A stretch of 64,000 nt of DNA from positions 1-64,000 of the forward strand of contig NZ_JRUQ01000051.1 in assembly GCF_000773975.1 (NCBI RefSeq), read 5' to 3'. Position 1 is the first letter of the stretch. Each line of letters opens with the position of its first letter. The stretch is from Erwinia typographi. Lineage in GTDB: Bacteria > Pseudomonadota > Gammaproteobacteria > Enterobacterales > Enterobacteriaceae. The translations under genes were made by a program, and so were the position numbers. The notes beneath the pieces are model-generated. The model had not been told where the DNA came from and did not search any database. It worked only from the letters and a program-made list of their open reading frames with translations. Below are positions 24,411 to 34,084 of the stretch, piece by piece.

Positions 24411-26392
24411 TGAAAGCTGTTGTTTTTGCCTATCACGATATGGGATGCATTGGTATCCACGCGCTGGTGAAGGCTGGTTATGAGATTGAAGCGATTTTCA
24501 CCCATGCGGATTCAGCGACGGAAAATCACTTTTTCGCCTCCGTGGCCCGTACGGCGGCAGAGCTGGGTATCCCGGTTTTTGCGCCGGAGGACGTAAACCA
24601 TCCGCTGTGGGTTGATCGAATCAAAACCATGGCGCCGGAGGTTATTTTTTCCTTCTATTACCGTAACCTGCTCAGCAACGAGATCCTTGGCTGCGCCGCG
24701 CAGGGGGCATTCAACCTGCATGGGTCGCTGCTGCCGAAATACCGGGGACGTGCGCCGCTGAACTGGGCGTTGGTGAATGGCGAAACGGAAACGGGCGTGA
24801 CGCTGCACCGGATGCTGGCGCGCGCCGATGCCGGAGCCATTGTGGCTCAGGAGCGGGTCAGCATTGAGCCTGAGGACAACGCGCTGACGCTGCACCGCAA
24901 GCTGAACTCTGCCGCTGAACATCTGCTGGCCGACTGCCTGCCCGCGCTGAAAAATGGCAATGCCGTGGCGCATCCGCAGGACGATTCTCAGGCAACCTGC
25001 TTTGGGCGCCGTACGCCGGAGGATGGCCGCATCGACTGGTCGCTGTCAGCGGAAAGCGTTAATAATCTGGTGCGTGCCGTTACCGATCCCTGGCCGGGGG
25101 CGTTTGGCTACGTCGGTGCGGCTAAGTTCATTATCTGGAAAGGCAAGGTTCGTCACGACAGGCCAGCCGCGAAAGCGGGCACCGTGCTGTCCGTCAGCCC
25201 ACTGATTATCGCCTGCGGCGAAGGGGCGCTTGAAGTGATCACCGGACAAAGTGAAACTGGCGTCTATATGCAGGGTTCCCAGCTGGCGCAAACGCTGGGC
25301 CTGGTGAGCGGCGCGCTGCTGACCAACAAGCCTGTTTCCGCCGTTAAGCGTCGTACTCGCGTGCTGATCCTCGGCGTGAATGGTTTTATTGGCAACCACC
25401 TGACCGAACGCCTGTTGCAGGACGACAATTTCGATATTTTTGGTCTGGATATTGGCTCCGATGCCATCGGCCGCTTTGTCGGCCATCCGCGCTTTCAGTT
25501 TGTTGAGGGCGATATCAGCATTCACTCCGAATGGATTGAGTATCACATCAAGAAATGCGACGTGATCCTGCCGCTGGTCGCCATCGCCACGCCGATTGAG
25601 TACACGCGCAATCCGCTGCGGGTCTTCGAACTGGATTTTGAAGAGAATCTGAAAATTATCCGCGACTGCGTCAAGTACAAAAAACGCATTATTTTCCCTT
25701 CTACCTCAGAAGTTTACGGGATGTGCGAAGACCCGAACTTTGACGAAGACAGTTCCAATCTGGTGGTCGGGCCGATCAACAAACAGCGCTGGATTTATTC
25801 GGTTTCCAAACAGCTGCTTGACCGGGTGATTTGGGCCTATGGCGATAAAGAGGGACTGCGCTTTACCCTGTTCCGTCCGTTCAACTGGATGGGACCGCGG
25901 CTGGATAACCTGAACGCGGCGCGTATCGGGAGCTCGCGCGCCATCACCCAGCTGATCCTCAATCTGGTGGAAGGATCGCCGATCAGGCTGATGGACGGTG
26001 GCAACCAAAAACGCTGCTTCACGGATATCAGCGACGGCGTGGAAGCGCTGTTCCGCATAATTGAAAACAAAAATAATAACTGCGACGGGCAGATCATTAA
26101 TATTGGCAACCCGGATAACGAAGCGAGCATTAAAGAGCTGGCAGAACAGCTGCTCGCCAGCTTCGAGCGTCATCCGCTGCGCCAGCAGTTTCCACCGTTT
26201 GCTGGCTTCCGCGACGTGGAGAGCAGCAGCTACTACGGTAAAGGTTATCAGGACGTTGAGCACCGTAAACCGGCGATCCGCAACGCCCGTCGCCTGCTGG
26301 GCTGGACGCCTGAGGTGAGGATGGATAAGACCATTGACGCCACGCTGGACTTCTTCCTGCGTACCGTAGACGGCGTGGACGATCGGAAATGA
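24410..26392 (+). CDS. arnA: Bifunctional ArnA: UDP-L-Ara4N formyltransferase / UDP-glucuronate dehydrogenase
   Basis: 660 residues, the normal full length. The N-terminal formyltransferase domain (1-~305) has [20 protein letters not shown] with the catalytic Asn/His and a downstream Asp. The C-terminal SDR-like decarboxylating dehydrogenase (about 315-660) has [36 protein letters not shown] and FNWMGP. Both activities serve L-Ara4N synthesis: oxidative decarboxylation of UDP-glucuronate and formylation of UDP-Ara4N. Both domains look intact. Confidence 0.97.
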   Translation: MKAVVFAYHDMGCIGIHALVKAGYEIEAIFTHADSATENHFFASVARTAAELGIPVFAPEDVNHPLWVDRIKTMAPEVIFSFYYRNLLSNEILGCAAQGAFNLHGSLLPKYRGRAPLNWALVNGETETGVTLHRMLARADAGAIVAQERVSIEPEDNALTLHRKLNSAAEHLLADCLPALKNGNAVAHPQDDSQATCFGRRTPEDGRIDWSLSAESVNNLVRAVTDPWPGAFGYVGAAKFIIWKGKVRHDRPAAKAGTVLSVSPLIIACGEGALEVITGQSETGVYMQGSQLAQTLGLVSGALLTNKPVSAVKRRTRVLILGVNGFIGNHLTERLLQDDNFDIFGLDIGSDAIGRFVGHPRFQFVEGDISIHSEWIEYHIKKCDVILPLVAIATPIEYTRNPLRVFELDFEENLKIIRDCVKYKKRIIFPSTSEVYGMCEDPNFDEDSSNLVVGPINKQRWIYSVSKQLLDRVIWAYGDKEGLRFTLFRPFNWMGPRLDNLNAARIGSSRAITQLILNLVEGSPIRLMDGGNQKRCFTDISDGVEALFRIIENKNNNCDGQIINIGNPDNEASIKELAEQLLASFERHPLRQQFPPFAGFRDVESSSYYGKGYQDVEHRKPAIRNARRLLGWTPEVRMDKTIDATLDFFLRTVDGVDDRK

Positions 26393-27282
26393 AAAAAGTC
26401 GGCCTTCGTATAGATGTTGATACCTGGCGTGGGACGCGAGATGGCGTGCCTAAGCTTCTGGAAATACTCAGCTTACATCGCACCCAGGCCACTTTTTTCT
26501 TCAGCGTCGGTCCGGATAATATGGGGCGCCATCTCTGGCGCCTGCTAAAGCCTCAATTCCTCTGGAAGATGCTGAGATCCAACGCGGCTTCGCTGTACGG
26601 CTGGGATATTCTGCTGGCGGGCACCGCCTGGCCTGGCCGGAATATTGGCCGCGGGCTGGCGGAGATTATCGCCGCGACCAGCGATCATCATGAGGTGGGG
26701 CTGCACGCCTGGGACCATTTTGCCTGGCAAACCTGGGCCGGCGTCTGGCCAGCCGAGCAGCTTAACCATCAGATCAGGCTGGGGCGCGATGCCCTGGCGG
26801 TGATCACCGAACAGCCGGTTACCTGCTCTGCGGTAGCGGGATGGCGGGCCGACCAGCGGGTAGTGAATGCGAAAGAGCCTTTTCATTTTCACTACAACAG
26901 CGACTGCCGGGGAACCTCTCCGTTCAGGCCGCAGTTAAGCGACGGCTCGCTGGGGACGGTACAAATTCCGGTGACGCTGCCGACCTGGGATGAAGTGATT
27001 GGCTCCTCTTTAGCTAAAGAGGATTTCAACGCTTTTATTATCGATCGGATCAAGAACGACAGCGGTACGCCGGTCTATACCATCCACGCCGAAGTGGAAG
27101 GGATTGTGATGAACGAGCTGTTCAGCGAGCTGCTGACCCTGGCGGAGCAGGAGGGTATTCAGTTTTGTCCGCTAAGCGAATTGCTGCCCGACGATCTGAG
27201 CAGCCTGCCTACGGGAAAAATTGTTCGGGGTAGCCTCCCCGGTCGTGAAGGATGGTTGGGATGCCAGCAATTAGTTGAGTAA
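26389..27282 (+). CDS. arnD: 4-deoxy-4-formamido-L-arabinose-phosphoundecaprenol deformylase
   Basis: 297 residues of the polysaccharide-deacetylase (NodB) fold. Metal-binding/catalytic elements are visible in [15 protein letters not shown] and [15 protein letters not shown], with a C-terminal YTIHAEVEG. It removes the formyl group so that Ara4N can be flipped and transferred. Start overlaps arnA by four bases. Confidence 0.95.
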   Translation: MKKVGLRIDVDTWRGTRDGVPKLLEILSLHRTQATFFFSVGPDNMGRHLWRLLKPQFLWKMLRSNAASLYGWDILLAGTAWPGRNIGRGLAEIIAATSDHHEVGLHAWDHFAWQTWAGVWPAEQLNHQIRLGRDALAVITEQPVTCSAVAGWRADQRVVNAKEPFHFHYNSDCRGTSPFRPQLSDGSLGTVQIPVTLPTWDEVIGSSLAKEDFNAFIIDRIKNDSGTPVYTIHAEVEGIVMNELFSELLTLAEQEGIQFCPLSELLPDDLSSLPTGKIVRGSLPGREGWLGCQQLVE

Positions 27283-27288
27283 CTGTGT

Positions 27289-28947
27289 ATGAACATAACG
27301 AGAAATGGCCTTCTCCTTTTGGTGTTGTTTGCCCTGTACTACCTGATTCCTCTGGAGTTTCGCTTTCTGTGGCAGCCTGATGAAACCCGCTATGCCGAGA
27401 TCAGCCGGGAAATGCTGGTCAACGGCAACTGGGTGGTGCCGCACTTTTTCGACCTGCGCTATTTTGAAAAGCCTGCCGCAGGTTACTGGATCAACAATCT
27501 CAGCCAGCTGATTTTTGGGCACAATAACTTTGCCGTGCGCTTTGGCTCCGTTTTCTCCATCACCCTGACCGCGCTGCTGGTCTACTGGTTGACGCTGCGG
27601 CTGTGGTGCAACCGGGCGATGGCGATAATGGCTGCGGTGATCTTTCTGACCTGCCTGCTGGTTTACGGCGTCGGCAGCTATGCGGTGCTTGATCCGATGA
27701 TCACCCTGTGGCTGGTGGCCGCCATGTGCAGCTACTGGTGGGCAAGTGAAGCCACCACCACCAGGAAAAAAACGCTGGCCTGGCTGGTGCTTGGTCTGGC
27801 CTGCGGCATGGGATTTATGACCAAGGGCTTTCTGGCGCTGGCGGTGCCGGTTATCGCTATTCTGCCGTGGGCGATCCACCAGAAGCGCTTTAAGGAGCTG
27901 CTGTGCTTCGGCCCGCTGGCTATCGTCGGCGCTGCGGTAATCAGCGCCCCCTGGGCGATAGCCATTGCCAAAAGCGAAGCGGATTTCTGGCACTACTTCT
28001 TCTGGGTGGAACACATCCAGCGCTTTGCCGAGTCAAATGCGCAACATAAGGCCCCGTTCTGGTACTACCTGCCGATTTTAGTGCTCGGCTGTTTACCGTG
28101 GCTGGCGCTGTTACCGGGCGCGCTGCGCGCGGGCTGGGCGGAGCGTCAGCAGAATCGGGGCAGCCTCTATTTGCTGAGCTGGGTAGTGATGCCGCTGCTG
28201 TTTTTCAGCATCGCGAAGGGCAAGCTGCCTACCTATATTCTGCCGTGCTTTGCCCCGCTGGCGATCCTGATGGCTCGTCAGGCAATGTTGTCGATCTCGG
28301 CTGGGGGCAGGGCGCTAAGAATCAACGGCTGGATCAACCTGGCCTTCGGGCTGGTTTGTACCGTTGCGGTAATGGGCTTCCTTGCTCCCTGGGGGCTGGC
28401 AAAGCACCCGCTGTATGGTTATCCCGAAACGGGGAAAGTGCTGATGGCCGCTGGCGTGTTCCTGCTGTGGGGAGCGTTCGGCTGGCTGACTCTGCAAGCC
28501 CCGCAGACGCGCTGGCGCTGGGCGGCCCTTTGCCCGTTGGCACTGGCGCTGGCGTTGGGCCAGGTGATTCCTCAGCAGGTGATCGATTCCAAGCAGCCGC
28601 AGCAGTTTATTCGTGGGATCAAAAAAGATATCGCGGGCAGCCGCTATGTGCTGGCGAACAACCCGGGGCTGGCTTCGGGGCTGGCCTGGGAACTGCGCCG
28701 CAGCGATATTTTGCTTTACGATCAGCCTGGCGAGGTGCAGTACGGATTAAGCTATCCCGATGCGCGCGGCAAATTTGTTAAAGGCACGGACTTCCCGGCA
28801 TGGCTGGCGCAGCATCGTCGGCTGGGAGATGTCAGCCTGATAATGGTGCTGTCGCGCAATGAGAACCCCGACCAGTCGCTGCCGAAGGCGGACTTCAGCT
28901 ACCGCCAGGGAAGAGTCGTGATGTACCAGTTTAACCGAACGCCATGA
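27289..28947 (+). CDS. arnT: Lipid A 4-amino-4-deoxy-L-arabinose transferase
   Basis: 552 residues, a GT83 integral membrane glycosyltransferase with about 12-13 transmembrane helices and a C-terminal periplasmic domain. The first periplasmic loop has the conserved [15 protein letters not shown]. It moves L-Ara4N from undecaprenyl phosphate to lipid A on the periplasmic face. It lies six bases after arnD and overlaps arnE by four bases. Confidence 0.96.
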   Translation: MNITRNGLLLLVLFALYYLIPLEFRFLWQPDETRYAEISREMLVNGNWVVPHFFDLRYFEKPAAGYWINNLSQLIFGHNNFAVRFGSVFSITLTALLVYWLTLRLWCNRAMAIMAAVIFLTCLLVYGVGSYAVLDPMITLWLVAAMCSYWWASEATTTRKKTLAWLVLGLACGMGFMTKGFLALAVPVIAILPWAIHQKRFKELLCFGPLAIVGAAVISAPWAIAIAKSEADFWHYFFWVEHIQRFAESNAQHKAPFWYYLPILVLGCLPWLALLPGALRAGWAERQQNRGSLYLLSWVVMPLLFFSIAKGKLPTYILPCFAPLAILMARQAMLSISAGGRALRINGWINLAFGLVCTVAVMGFLAPWGLAKHPLYGYPETGKVLMAAGVFLLWGAFGWLTLQAPQTRWRWAALCPLALALALGQVIPQQVIDSKQPQQFIRGIKKDIAGSRYVLANNPGLASGLAWELRRSDILLYDQPGEVQYGLSYPDARGKFVKGTDFPAWLAQHRRLGDVSLIMVLSRNENPDQSLPKADFSYRQGRVVMYQFNRTP

Positions 28948-29276
28948 ACCTGCTGCTGATCCTTTTTGCCAGCCTGCTGAGCTGCATCGGCCAACTGTGC
29001 CAGAAGCAGGCGGCCCAGCACGGCCTGCTGAAAGGCAAACTGCACCTGCTGTTCTGGCTGGGGCTAAGCGTGATGCTGCTGGGCTGCGCAATGCTGGTCT
29101 GGCTGGTCGTGCTGCAAACGGTGCCGGTTGGCGTGGCTTATCCCATGCTCAGCCTCAACTTTATCTTCGTGGCGCTGGCCGCCCGCTGGCTGTGGAAGGA
29201 ACCCGTTTCCCTGCGGCACTGGCTGGGCATTGGCTTGATTGTGGCAGGTGTGGCGGTAATGGGAGCGTATGCCTGA
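28944..29276 (+). CDS. arnE: L-Ara4N-phosphoundecaprenol flippase subunit ArnE
   Basis: 110 residues, four transmembrane helices of the small EamA/SMR type ([33 protein letters not shown]). With ArnF it is thought to flip Ara4N-phosphoundecaprenol across the inner membrane. The ATG overlaps the arnT stop, and its own TGA overlaps the arnF start. Confidence 0.93.
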   Translation: MNLLLILFASLLSCIGQLCQKQAAQHGLLKGKLHLLFWLGLSVMLLGCAMLVWLVVLQTVPVGVAYPMLSLNFIFVALAARWLWKEPVSLRHWLGIGLIVAGVAVMGAYA

Positions 29277-29659
29277 TGGGAATAATATGGGCGCTTGGCA
29301 GCGTACTGCTGGTCAGCTGCGCGCAGCTTTTGCTGCGCTGGTCGATGATGTCGCTTCCCCCGGTCAGCGATGTTGCGGCATTTTGCCGCGTGCTGCTGAC
29401 ATGGCCCACAGCGGCGTTCACCCTGGCCGGCGGGCTGCTGGCCTACGCGCTGTCGATGCTGTGCTGGTTCCTGGCGCTTCAGCGGGTGGCGCTGAGTAAA
29501 GCCTACCCGTTGCTGAGCCTGAGCTACGTGCTGGTGTGGGCTGCCGCGCTGGCGCTGCCGCTGTTCAATGAGGCATTCCTGTGGGGAAAACTGCTTGGCG
29601 TGGCGCTCATTTTCAGCGGCCTGCTGCTGATTTGCTGGCCCGGTCGTAAAGCGAGTTAA
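29276..29659 (+). CDS. arnF: L-Ara4N-phosphoundecaprenol flippase subunit ArnF
   Basis: 127 residues starting at the ATG in TGATG (29276), four transmembrane helices ([40 protein letters not shown]). It pairs with ArnE. The open frame extends further upstream across arnE, but the overlap start gives the correct family N-terminus. Last gene of the arn operon; no clear terminator follows in the 67-bp gap. Confidence 0.93.
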   Translation: MGIIWALGSVLLVSCAQLLLRWSMMSLPPVSDVAAFCRVLLTWPTAAFTLAGGLLAYALSMLCWFLALQRVALSKAYPLLSLSYVLVWAAALALPLFNEAFLWGKLLGVALIFSGLLLICWPGRKAS

Positions 29660-29726
29660 GGACCTAACGGCAGACTAAGTCTTGCCGGGCACACTCTCCT
29701 CTCACCCTGTTTAAAGGAGAGAGAGA

Positions 29727-30479
29727 ATGCTCACTGTACCCGCTGCGCTCAGCAAGGTGCCTGAGGTCACGCTGTTCTTTTGGCTGATCAAAATGATGTC
29801 TACTACCGTGGGAGAAACCGCTGCGGATTTTCTCAATGTTAATCTTGGCTTCGGCCTCAGCCTGACCTCGCTGACGGCTGGATGCCTGCTGGCGGTGCTG
29901 CTGTTGGCTCAAATGCGCGCCCAGCGCTATATTCCCGCGCTCTACTGGTCGACGGTGGTGATGGTGAGTATTTTCGGCACCCTGATTACCGATAATTTCA
30001 CCGATGCGTCAGGTATCCCGCTGCTGTTTTCCATCATCATGTTCAGCAGCGCGCTGATCCTGACATTTATGCTCTGGCACCGCAGTGAGGGGACGTTGTC
30101 CATCCACTCAATCACTACGCCAGCGCGGGAGGCTTTTTACTGGGCGGCTATCCTGTTCACCTTCGCGCTGGGCACGGCGGTGGGAGACGGGTTAGCCGAA
30201 GGACTGAACCTTGGCTATCTGCCGTCGGCGCTGGTCTTTGGCGGCGCTATTGCGCTGGTTGCGCTGGTCTGGAAAGGATTGCGGCTCAATACGGTGCTCT
30301 GCTTCTGGCTGGCTTATATTCTCACCCGCCCGCTGGGCGCCTCCTGTGGCGATCTGCTGGCACAGCCGGTGAATAACGGCGGCTTTGGCATCGGCATCGT
30401 TGAAATTAATCTGCTTTTTCTGGCGTCGATTGCCGCGCTGGTGGGATATCTGACGCTGGCAGAACGCGCGGCAGACTAA
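29727..30479 (+). CDS. Multi-helix inner-membrane protein (COG4705-like)
   Basis: 250 residues with eight or so hydrophobic helices. Two internally similar halves are visible: KMMSTTVGETAADFLNVNLGFG near residue 20 echoes ILFTFALGTAVGDGLAEGLNLGYL near 155, suggesting a tandem repeat fold. This matches the uncharacterised COG4705 membrane proteins. Start ATG follows AAAGGAGAGAGAG. It is 21 bp upstream of a response regulator and histidine kinase, an arrangement that suggests the membrane protein is their co-transcribed partner or output. Function unknown. Confidence 0.78.
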   Translation: MLTVPAALSKVPEVTLFFWLIKMMSTTVGETAADFLNVNLGFGLSLTSLTAGCLLAVLLLAQMRAQRYIPALYWSTVVMVSIFGTLITDNFTDASGIPLLFSIIMFSSALILTFMLWHRSEGTLSIHSITTPAREAFYWAAILFTFALGTAVGDGLAEGLNLGYLPSALVFGGAIALVALVWKGLRLNTVLCFWLAYILTRPLGASCGDLLAQPVNNGGFGIGIVEINLLFLASIAALVGYLTLAERAAD

Positions 30480-30500
30480 CAATGCTGTTCGGAGGACACC

Positions 30501-31169
30501 ATGCGAGTGTTGCTGGTTGAAGATGACGTGATGATCGGCGAAGCCGTGCGCGAGGCGTTAAAAGAGGCCAGCTATGCGGTGGACTGGGTGCGCAATGGCA
30601 CGGAAGCCAGCAGCTCTCTTGCCATCCAGAGCTACGATTTGGTCCTGCTCGATCTCGGTTTACCCGGAAAAAATGGCTTCAGCGTGCTCAGCTCGCTGCG
30701 GGGCCGCGGTAATGAAGTCCCGCTGCTGATTATAACCGCCCGGGATGCGCTGGAAGATCGCCTGCGCGGGCTGGACTCAGGCGCCGACGATTATGTGGTT
30801 AAACCTTTTGAAATGAAAGAGTTGCTCGCCAGAATTCGTGCGGTGCTGCGCCGTAAAGGCGGCAGCAGCGGGCCGGTGCTCAGCAACGGTATCATTACGC
30901 TGGATCCGGCCAGCCACGAGGCCTGCGAGGTGGCAAACGGGGAAATGCAGCGCCTGTCGAACCGCGAATTCGCGCTGCTACAGGCGCTGCTAATCCGCCC
31001 CGGCACGCTGCTTTCACGCAGTGAGCTGGAGGAGAAAATCTACGGCTGGGGCGAAGAGATTGAAAGCAATGCGGTCGAATATTTTATTCATGCGTTACGT
31101 AAAAAGTTTGGCAGCGAGGTGATTAAGAACGTCCGGGGTGTGGGATGGATGGTATCAAAAAACGCCTGA
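30501..31169 (+). CDS. OmpR/PhoB-family response regulator (PmrA/QseB-like)
   Basis: 222 residues: receiver domain (LLVEDDVMIGE, phospho-acceptor Asp in LVLLDLGLPG, Lys in YVVKPF) and a C-terminal winged helix (LSNREFALLQALLIRPG, VEYFIHALRKKFG, VRGVGWM). The sequence type is PmrA/QseB/BasR-like. Placement after the arn operon makes control of lipid A modification possible, but the protein could equally be a QseB- or metal-responsive regulator, so no symbol is given. Its 3' end overlaps the kinase gene by 25 bases. Confidence 0.88.
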   Translation: MRVLLVEDDVMIGEAVREALKEASYAVDWVRNGTEASSSLAIQSYDLVLLDLGLPGKNGFSVLSSLRGRGNEVPLLIITARDALEDRLRGLDSGADDYVVKPFEMKELLARIRAVLRRKGGSSGPVLSNGIITLDPASHEACEVANGEMQRLSNREFALLQALLIRPGTLLSRSELEEKIYGWGEEIESNAVEYFIHALRKKFGSEVIKNVRGVGWMVSKNA

Positions 31170-32542
31170 AAGAGTCGGTTCAACTCAGGCTGTCGTTCGG
31201 GCTGTGTAGCGCGATCATGCTGGTGGCGATCCTGACTGGCAGCATCGCTTTTTTCTCCGCGCTGGATGAAGCCCACGAATTGCAGGACTCCTCGCTAAGC
31301 CAGATTGCCGAACTGGCGCAAAACGGCGTGGTTGCGGTGAGCAATGCCAATCTGATCGGTCCGCCGCTGCATGATGAGCGCGAATCCCGCATCATCGTGC
31401 ACTTCATGTTTTCCCCACAACGCCTCGCTCAGGGACCGATGAAAAATTTCACTCTCAGCTGGTCGCTGGCCGAAGGATTCCACACGCTGCATACCAACGG
31501 CCATCAGTATCGGGTGCTGGTCCGCCAGATTGATGCGGGAACGAAAGTAGCGGTTGCGCAGCGTTCTTCGGTACAGGATGAGGTAGCGATGGCTGGCGCG
31601 CTGCGTACGCTGCTACCGTTCTTCATCCTGGTCCCGGTGCTGCTGTTTATGGTGGCGGACCTGGTGAAGAAAATTTTCCGGCCGATTCGCCAGCTCTCAG
31701 TAGCCGTACATAACCGGGATGAGCAGGACACGACGCCGCTGGAAACGGAAAATTTGCCTCGCGAAATCGTGCCCTTTATCCACGCCATTAACCGTCTGCT
31801 TGAGCGGGTCTCGCTCTCGGTGGAGGCCCAGCGCCGTTTCGTCGCTGATGCGGCCCACGAATTGCGCTCGCCGCTCACCGCACTGTCCTTACAGGCTGAA
31901 CGTTTATCAGCCGCTGAGCTGCCGGAAGACAGCCGGATGCGGGTCAGGCGGATGCGCGAGGGAATGCAGCGAATGAAAAATTTGCTGGAGCAGTTGCTCT
32001 CACTAGCCCGAGCGCAGTCAGCAGCTCGTCATTCGGCAGAAGAGGATCAGCCGGTGGTAGTCAGCCAGATAGTGAGACAGGCGATCGCCGATCTGCTGCC
32101 GCTGGCCGAGAAAAAACATCTCGATTTGGGAATGCTTGAGGACAGTGAGGTGGCCGTGTTCTGCCAGCCGCTAGAGCTGTTTACGGTGATCAAAAATCTG
32201 ATAGATAACGCTATTCGCTATACGCCGGAATTTGGACGGATAGATCTGCAAATTATCGCCAGCCAGCACAGGGTGGTGGTCGAAATCGAGGACACTGGTC
32301 CCGGCATCGCTGCGGAGAAACGACAGCGGGTATTTGATGCGTTTTATCGTATTGAAGGAAGCGGGGAGAGCGGTTCCGGTCTGGGGCTGTCCATCGTCCG
32401 CACGCTGCTCGACAGAATGCAGGGAGAAATTCTACTCGCAGCTGCCGGGCGTTCACCCAGTGGCCTGAACGTTAAGATTATTTTATATCGGTATGGTTTT
32501 AGCGAGGAAAAGGAGACATACCGTCGCCATTTCGCGTTATGA
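31145..32542 (+). CDS. Sensor histidine kinase paired with the upstream regulator
   Basis: 465 residues: an N-terminal transmembrane helix (~20-40), a periplasmic sensor region (~45-155), a second helix (LLPFFILVPVLLFMVADLV), then HAMP-like linker, HisKA (RRFVADAAHELRSPLTALSLQ with the phospho-His) and HATPase (NLIDNAIRYTP, DTGPGI, GSGLGLSIV). This is the QseC/PmrB/TctE layout. The periplasmic part lacks an obvious ExxE iron motif like that of Salmonella PmrB, so the signal is unknown. ATG 31145 lies inside the regulator gene. Confidence 0.87.
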   Translation: MDGIKKRLKESVQLRLSFGLCSAIMLVAILTGSIAFFSALDEAHELQDSSLSQIAELAQNGVVAVSNANLIGPPLHDERESRIIVHFMFSPQRLAQGPMKNFTLSWSLAEGFHTLHTNGHQYRVLVRQIDAGTKVAVAQRSSVQDEVAMAGALRTLLPFFILVPVLLFMVADLVKKIFRPIRQLSVAVHNRDEQDTTPLETENLPREIVPFIHAINRLLERVSLSVEAQRRFVADAAHELRSPLTALSLQAERLSAAELPEDSRMRVRRMREGMQRMKNLLEQLLSLARAQSAARHSAEEDQPVVVSQIVRQAIADLLPLAEKKHLDLGMLEDSEVAVFCQPLELFTVIKNLIDNAIRYTPEFGRIDLQIIASQHRVVVEIEDTGPGIAAEKRQRVFDAFYRIEGSGESGSGLGLSIVRTLLDRMQGEILLAAAGRSPSGLNVKIILYRYGFSEEKETYRRHFAL

Positions 32543-32576
32543 TCCGCGGGCTTATCTTTCATCAGGTTGATTTACT

Positions 32577-33245
32577 ATGTCGCAAACTTCTCTCCTGCTG
32601 GACGTGCAGGATGTTAGCTATGTGCAGGATGGCACCACGCTATTGGCGCCCGTCTCGCTCAGTCTGAATCGGGGTGAATTTATCCTGTTGACCGGCCCGT
32701 CCGGCAGCGGAAAAAGTACGCTATTAAAAATCATCGCCTCTTTGCTCGATCCTTCAAAAGGCCGGGTGCTGTACAGAGATCGGGCAATTGACCAACTGAA
32801 GCCGGAAATTTATCGTCAGCAGGTTTCCTACTGTTTCCAGACGCCCGCGCTGTTTGGCGCGACGGTATATGACAATCTGGCGCTGCCATGGCAAATTCGC
32901 CAGAAGAAGGTCGAACGTGACGTGCTGAGAGGGTGGCTGGGAAAGGTTAATTTGCCTGCGGAAATGCTGGAAAAAAATATTGAACAGCTCTCTGGCGGCG
33001 AAAAGCAGCGGGTGGCGCTGCTGCGTAACCTGCAATGGCTGCCGGAGGTGCTGCTGCTGGATGAAATAACCAGCGCGCTGGATGAAGAGAATAAGCAAAT
33101 GGTTAATCAGCTGATTGGCGGGCTGGTGAAAGAAAAGGGCGTGGCGGTTATCTGGATCAGCCACGATACGGCCGAAATCACTCAGGCGCAAAGGGTTGTT
33201 ACCCTGCAGCCGCCTGGCGGGAAGGAACCCCATGAACCAGCATAA
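32577..33245 (+). CDS. fetA: Iron efflux ABC transporter ATP-binding protein FetA
   Basis: 222 residues with Walker A GPSGSGKST, ABC signature LSGGEKQRVALLR, Walker B VLLLDEITSALDE and the switch His in WISHDT. Matches E. coli FetA (YbbL), which with FetB exports iron and protects against oxidative stress. Its stop overlaps fetB by 14 bases. Confidence 0.9.
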   Translation: MSQTSLLLDVQDVSYVQDGTTLLAPVSLSLNRGEFILLTGPSGSGKSTLLKIIASLLDPSKGRVLYRDRAIDQLKPEIYRQQVSYCFQTPALFGATVYDNLALPWQIRQKKVERDVLRGWLGKVNLPAEMLEKNIEQLSGGEKQRVALLRNLQWLPEVLLLDEITSALDEENKQMVNQLIGGLVKEKGVAVIWISHDTAEITQAQRVVTLQPPGGKEPHEPA

Positions 33246-33990
33246 TATTACTAACGAATCCCTTGGGCTGGCGCTGGTTCTGGTGCTGATTGCGCTGCTG
33301 GTGAGCAGCAAAGAGAAGCTGGGGCTTGAGAAGGATATTGTCTGGAGCATCGCCCGCGCTATCGTACAGCTGATTATTGTCGGTTACGTGCTCAAGTCTG
33401 TCTTCGATCTGAATAATGGCTGGCTGACGGTCCTGATGGTGCTGTTTATCTGCGTGAACGCGGCGCTGAATGCCCGTAAACGCAGCCGCAATATTGGCAA
33501 CGCGTTTGTTCTCTCTTTTATCGCTATCGCCTTCAGCACCACGCTGACGCTGACCATTCTGGTGCTGAGTGGCGCAATCGAATTTATGCCGATGCAGGTG
33601 ATCCCGATCTCCGGGATGATCGCGGGTAACGCGATGGTTGCCGTCGGCCTGTGTTACAGCAATCTGAATCAGCGGTTTGCTGATAACCGGCAAAAGATTC
33701 AGGAGATGCTTAGCCTCGGAGCCTCGGTGAAAATGGCCTCCGGCATGTTAATCCGCGACAGCATTCGCGCCGCGATGATCCCAACCGTCGACGCGGCCAA
33801 AACCGTCGGGCTGGTCAGCCTGCCAGGCATGATGTCCGGGTTGATTTTTGCCGGTATCGATCCGGTAAAAGCCATCAAATATCAGATTATGGTGACCTTT
33901 ATGCTGCTCGGCACGGCGAGCATTTCGACCATCATTGCGGGGTATCTGGCTTACCGGAAATTTTACACGCCTCGTGCTCAGTTGCGCTAG
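33232..33990 (+). CDS. fetB: Iron efflux ABC transporter permease FetB
   Basis: 252 residues, UPF0014 family, about seven transmembrane helices, with VWSIARAIVQLIIVGYVL, PISGMIAGNAMVAVGLCY, GLVSLPGMMSG and GIDPVKAIKYQIMV. The start ATG 33232 is inside the end of fetA and preceded by GAAGGAACCCC; an upstream in-frame ATG is rejected because it adds 12 unrelated residues. Orthologue of E. coli YbbM/FetB. Confidence 0.92.
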   Translation: MNQHNITNESLGLALVLVLIALLVSSKEKLGLEKDIVWSIARAIVQLIIVGYVLKSVFDLNNGWLTVLMVLFICVNAALNARKRSRNIGNAFVLSFIAIAFSTTLTLTILVLSGAIEFMPMQVIPISGMIAGNAMVAVGLCYSNLNQRFADNRQKIQEMLSLGASVKMASGMLIRDSIRAAMIPTVDAAKTVGLVSLPGMMSGLIFAGIDPVKAIKYQIMVTFMLLGTASISTIIAGYLAYRKFYTPRAQLR

Positions 33991-34050
33991 CGGCAGCGTA
34001 AGACAGGGGATCAAAAAGCCGGGTTGTGTGGTCGAAGTCGGTAAAGAACA

Positions 34051-34070
34051 GGCGGATCGAGCGATCCGCC
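34051..34070. terminator. Hairpin terminator between fetB and the oprB-like gene
   Basis: Perfect palindrome GGCGGATCG-AG-CGATCCGCC. Read on the minus strand, it lies just after the porin stop and is followed by TGTTCTTT, so it most likely ends the porin transcript. Confidence 0.7.
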
Positions 34071-34084
34071 TGGCGCTGAGGTTA

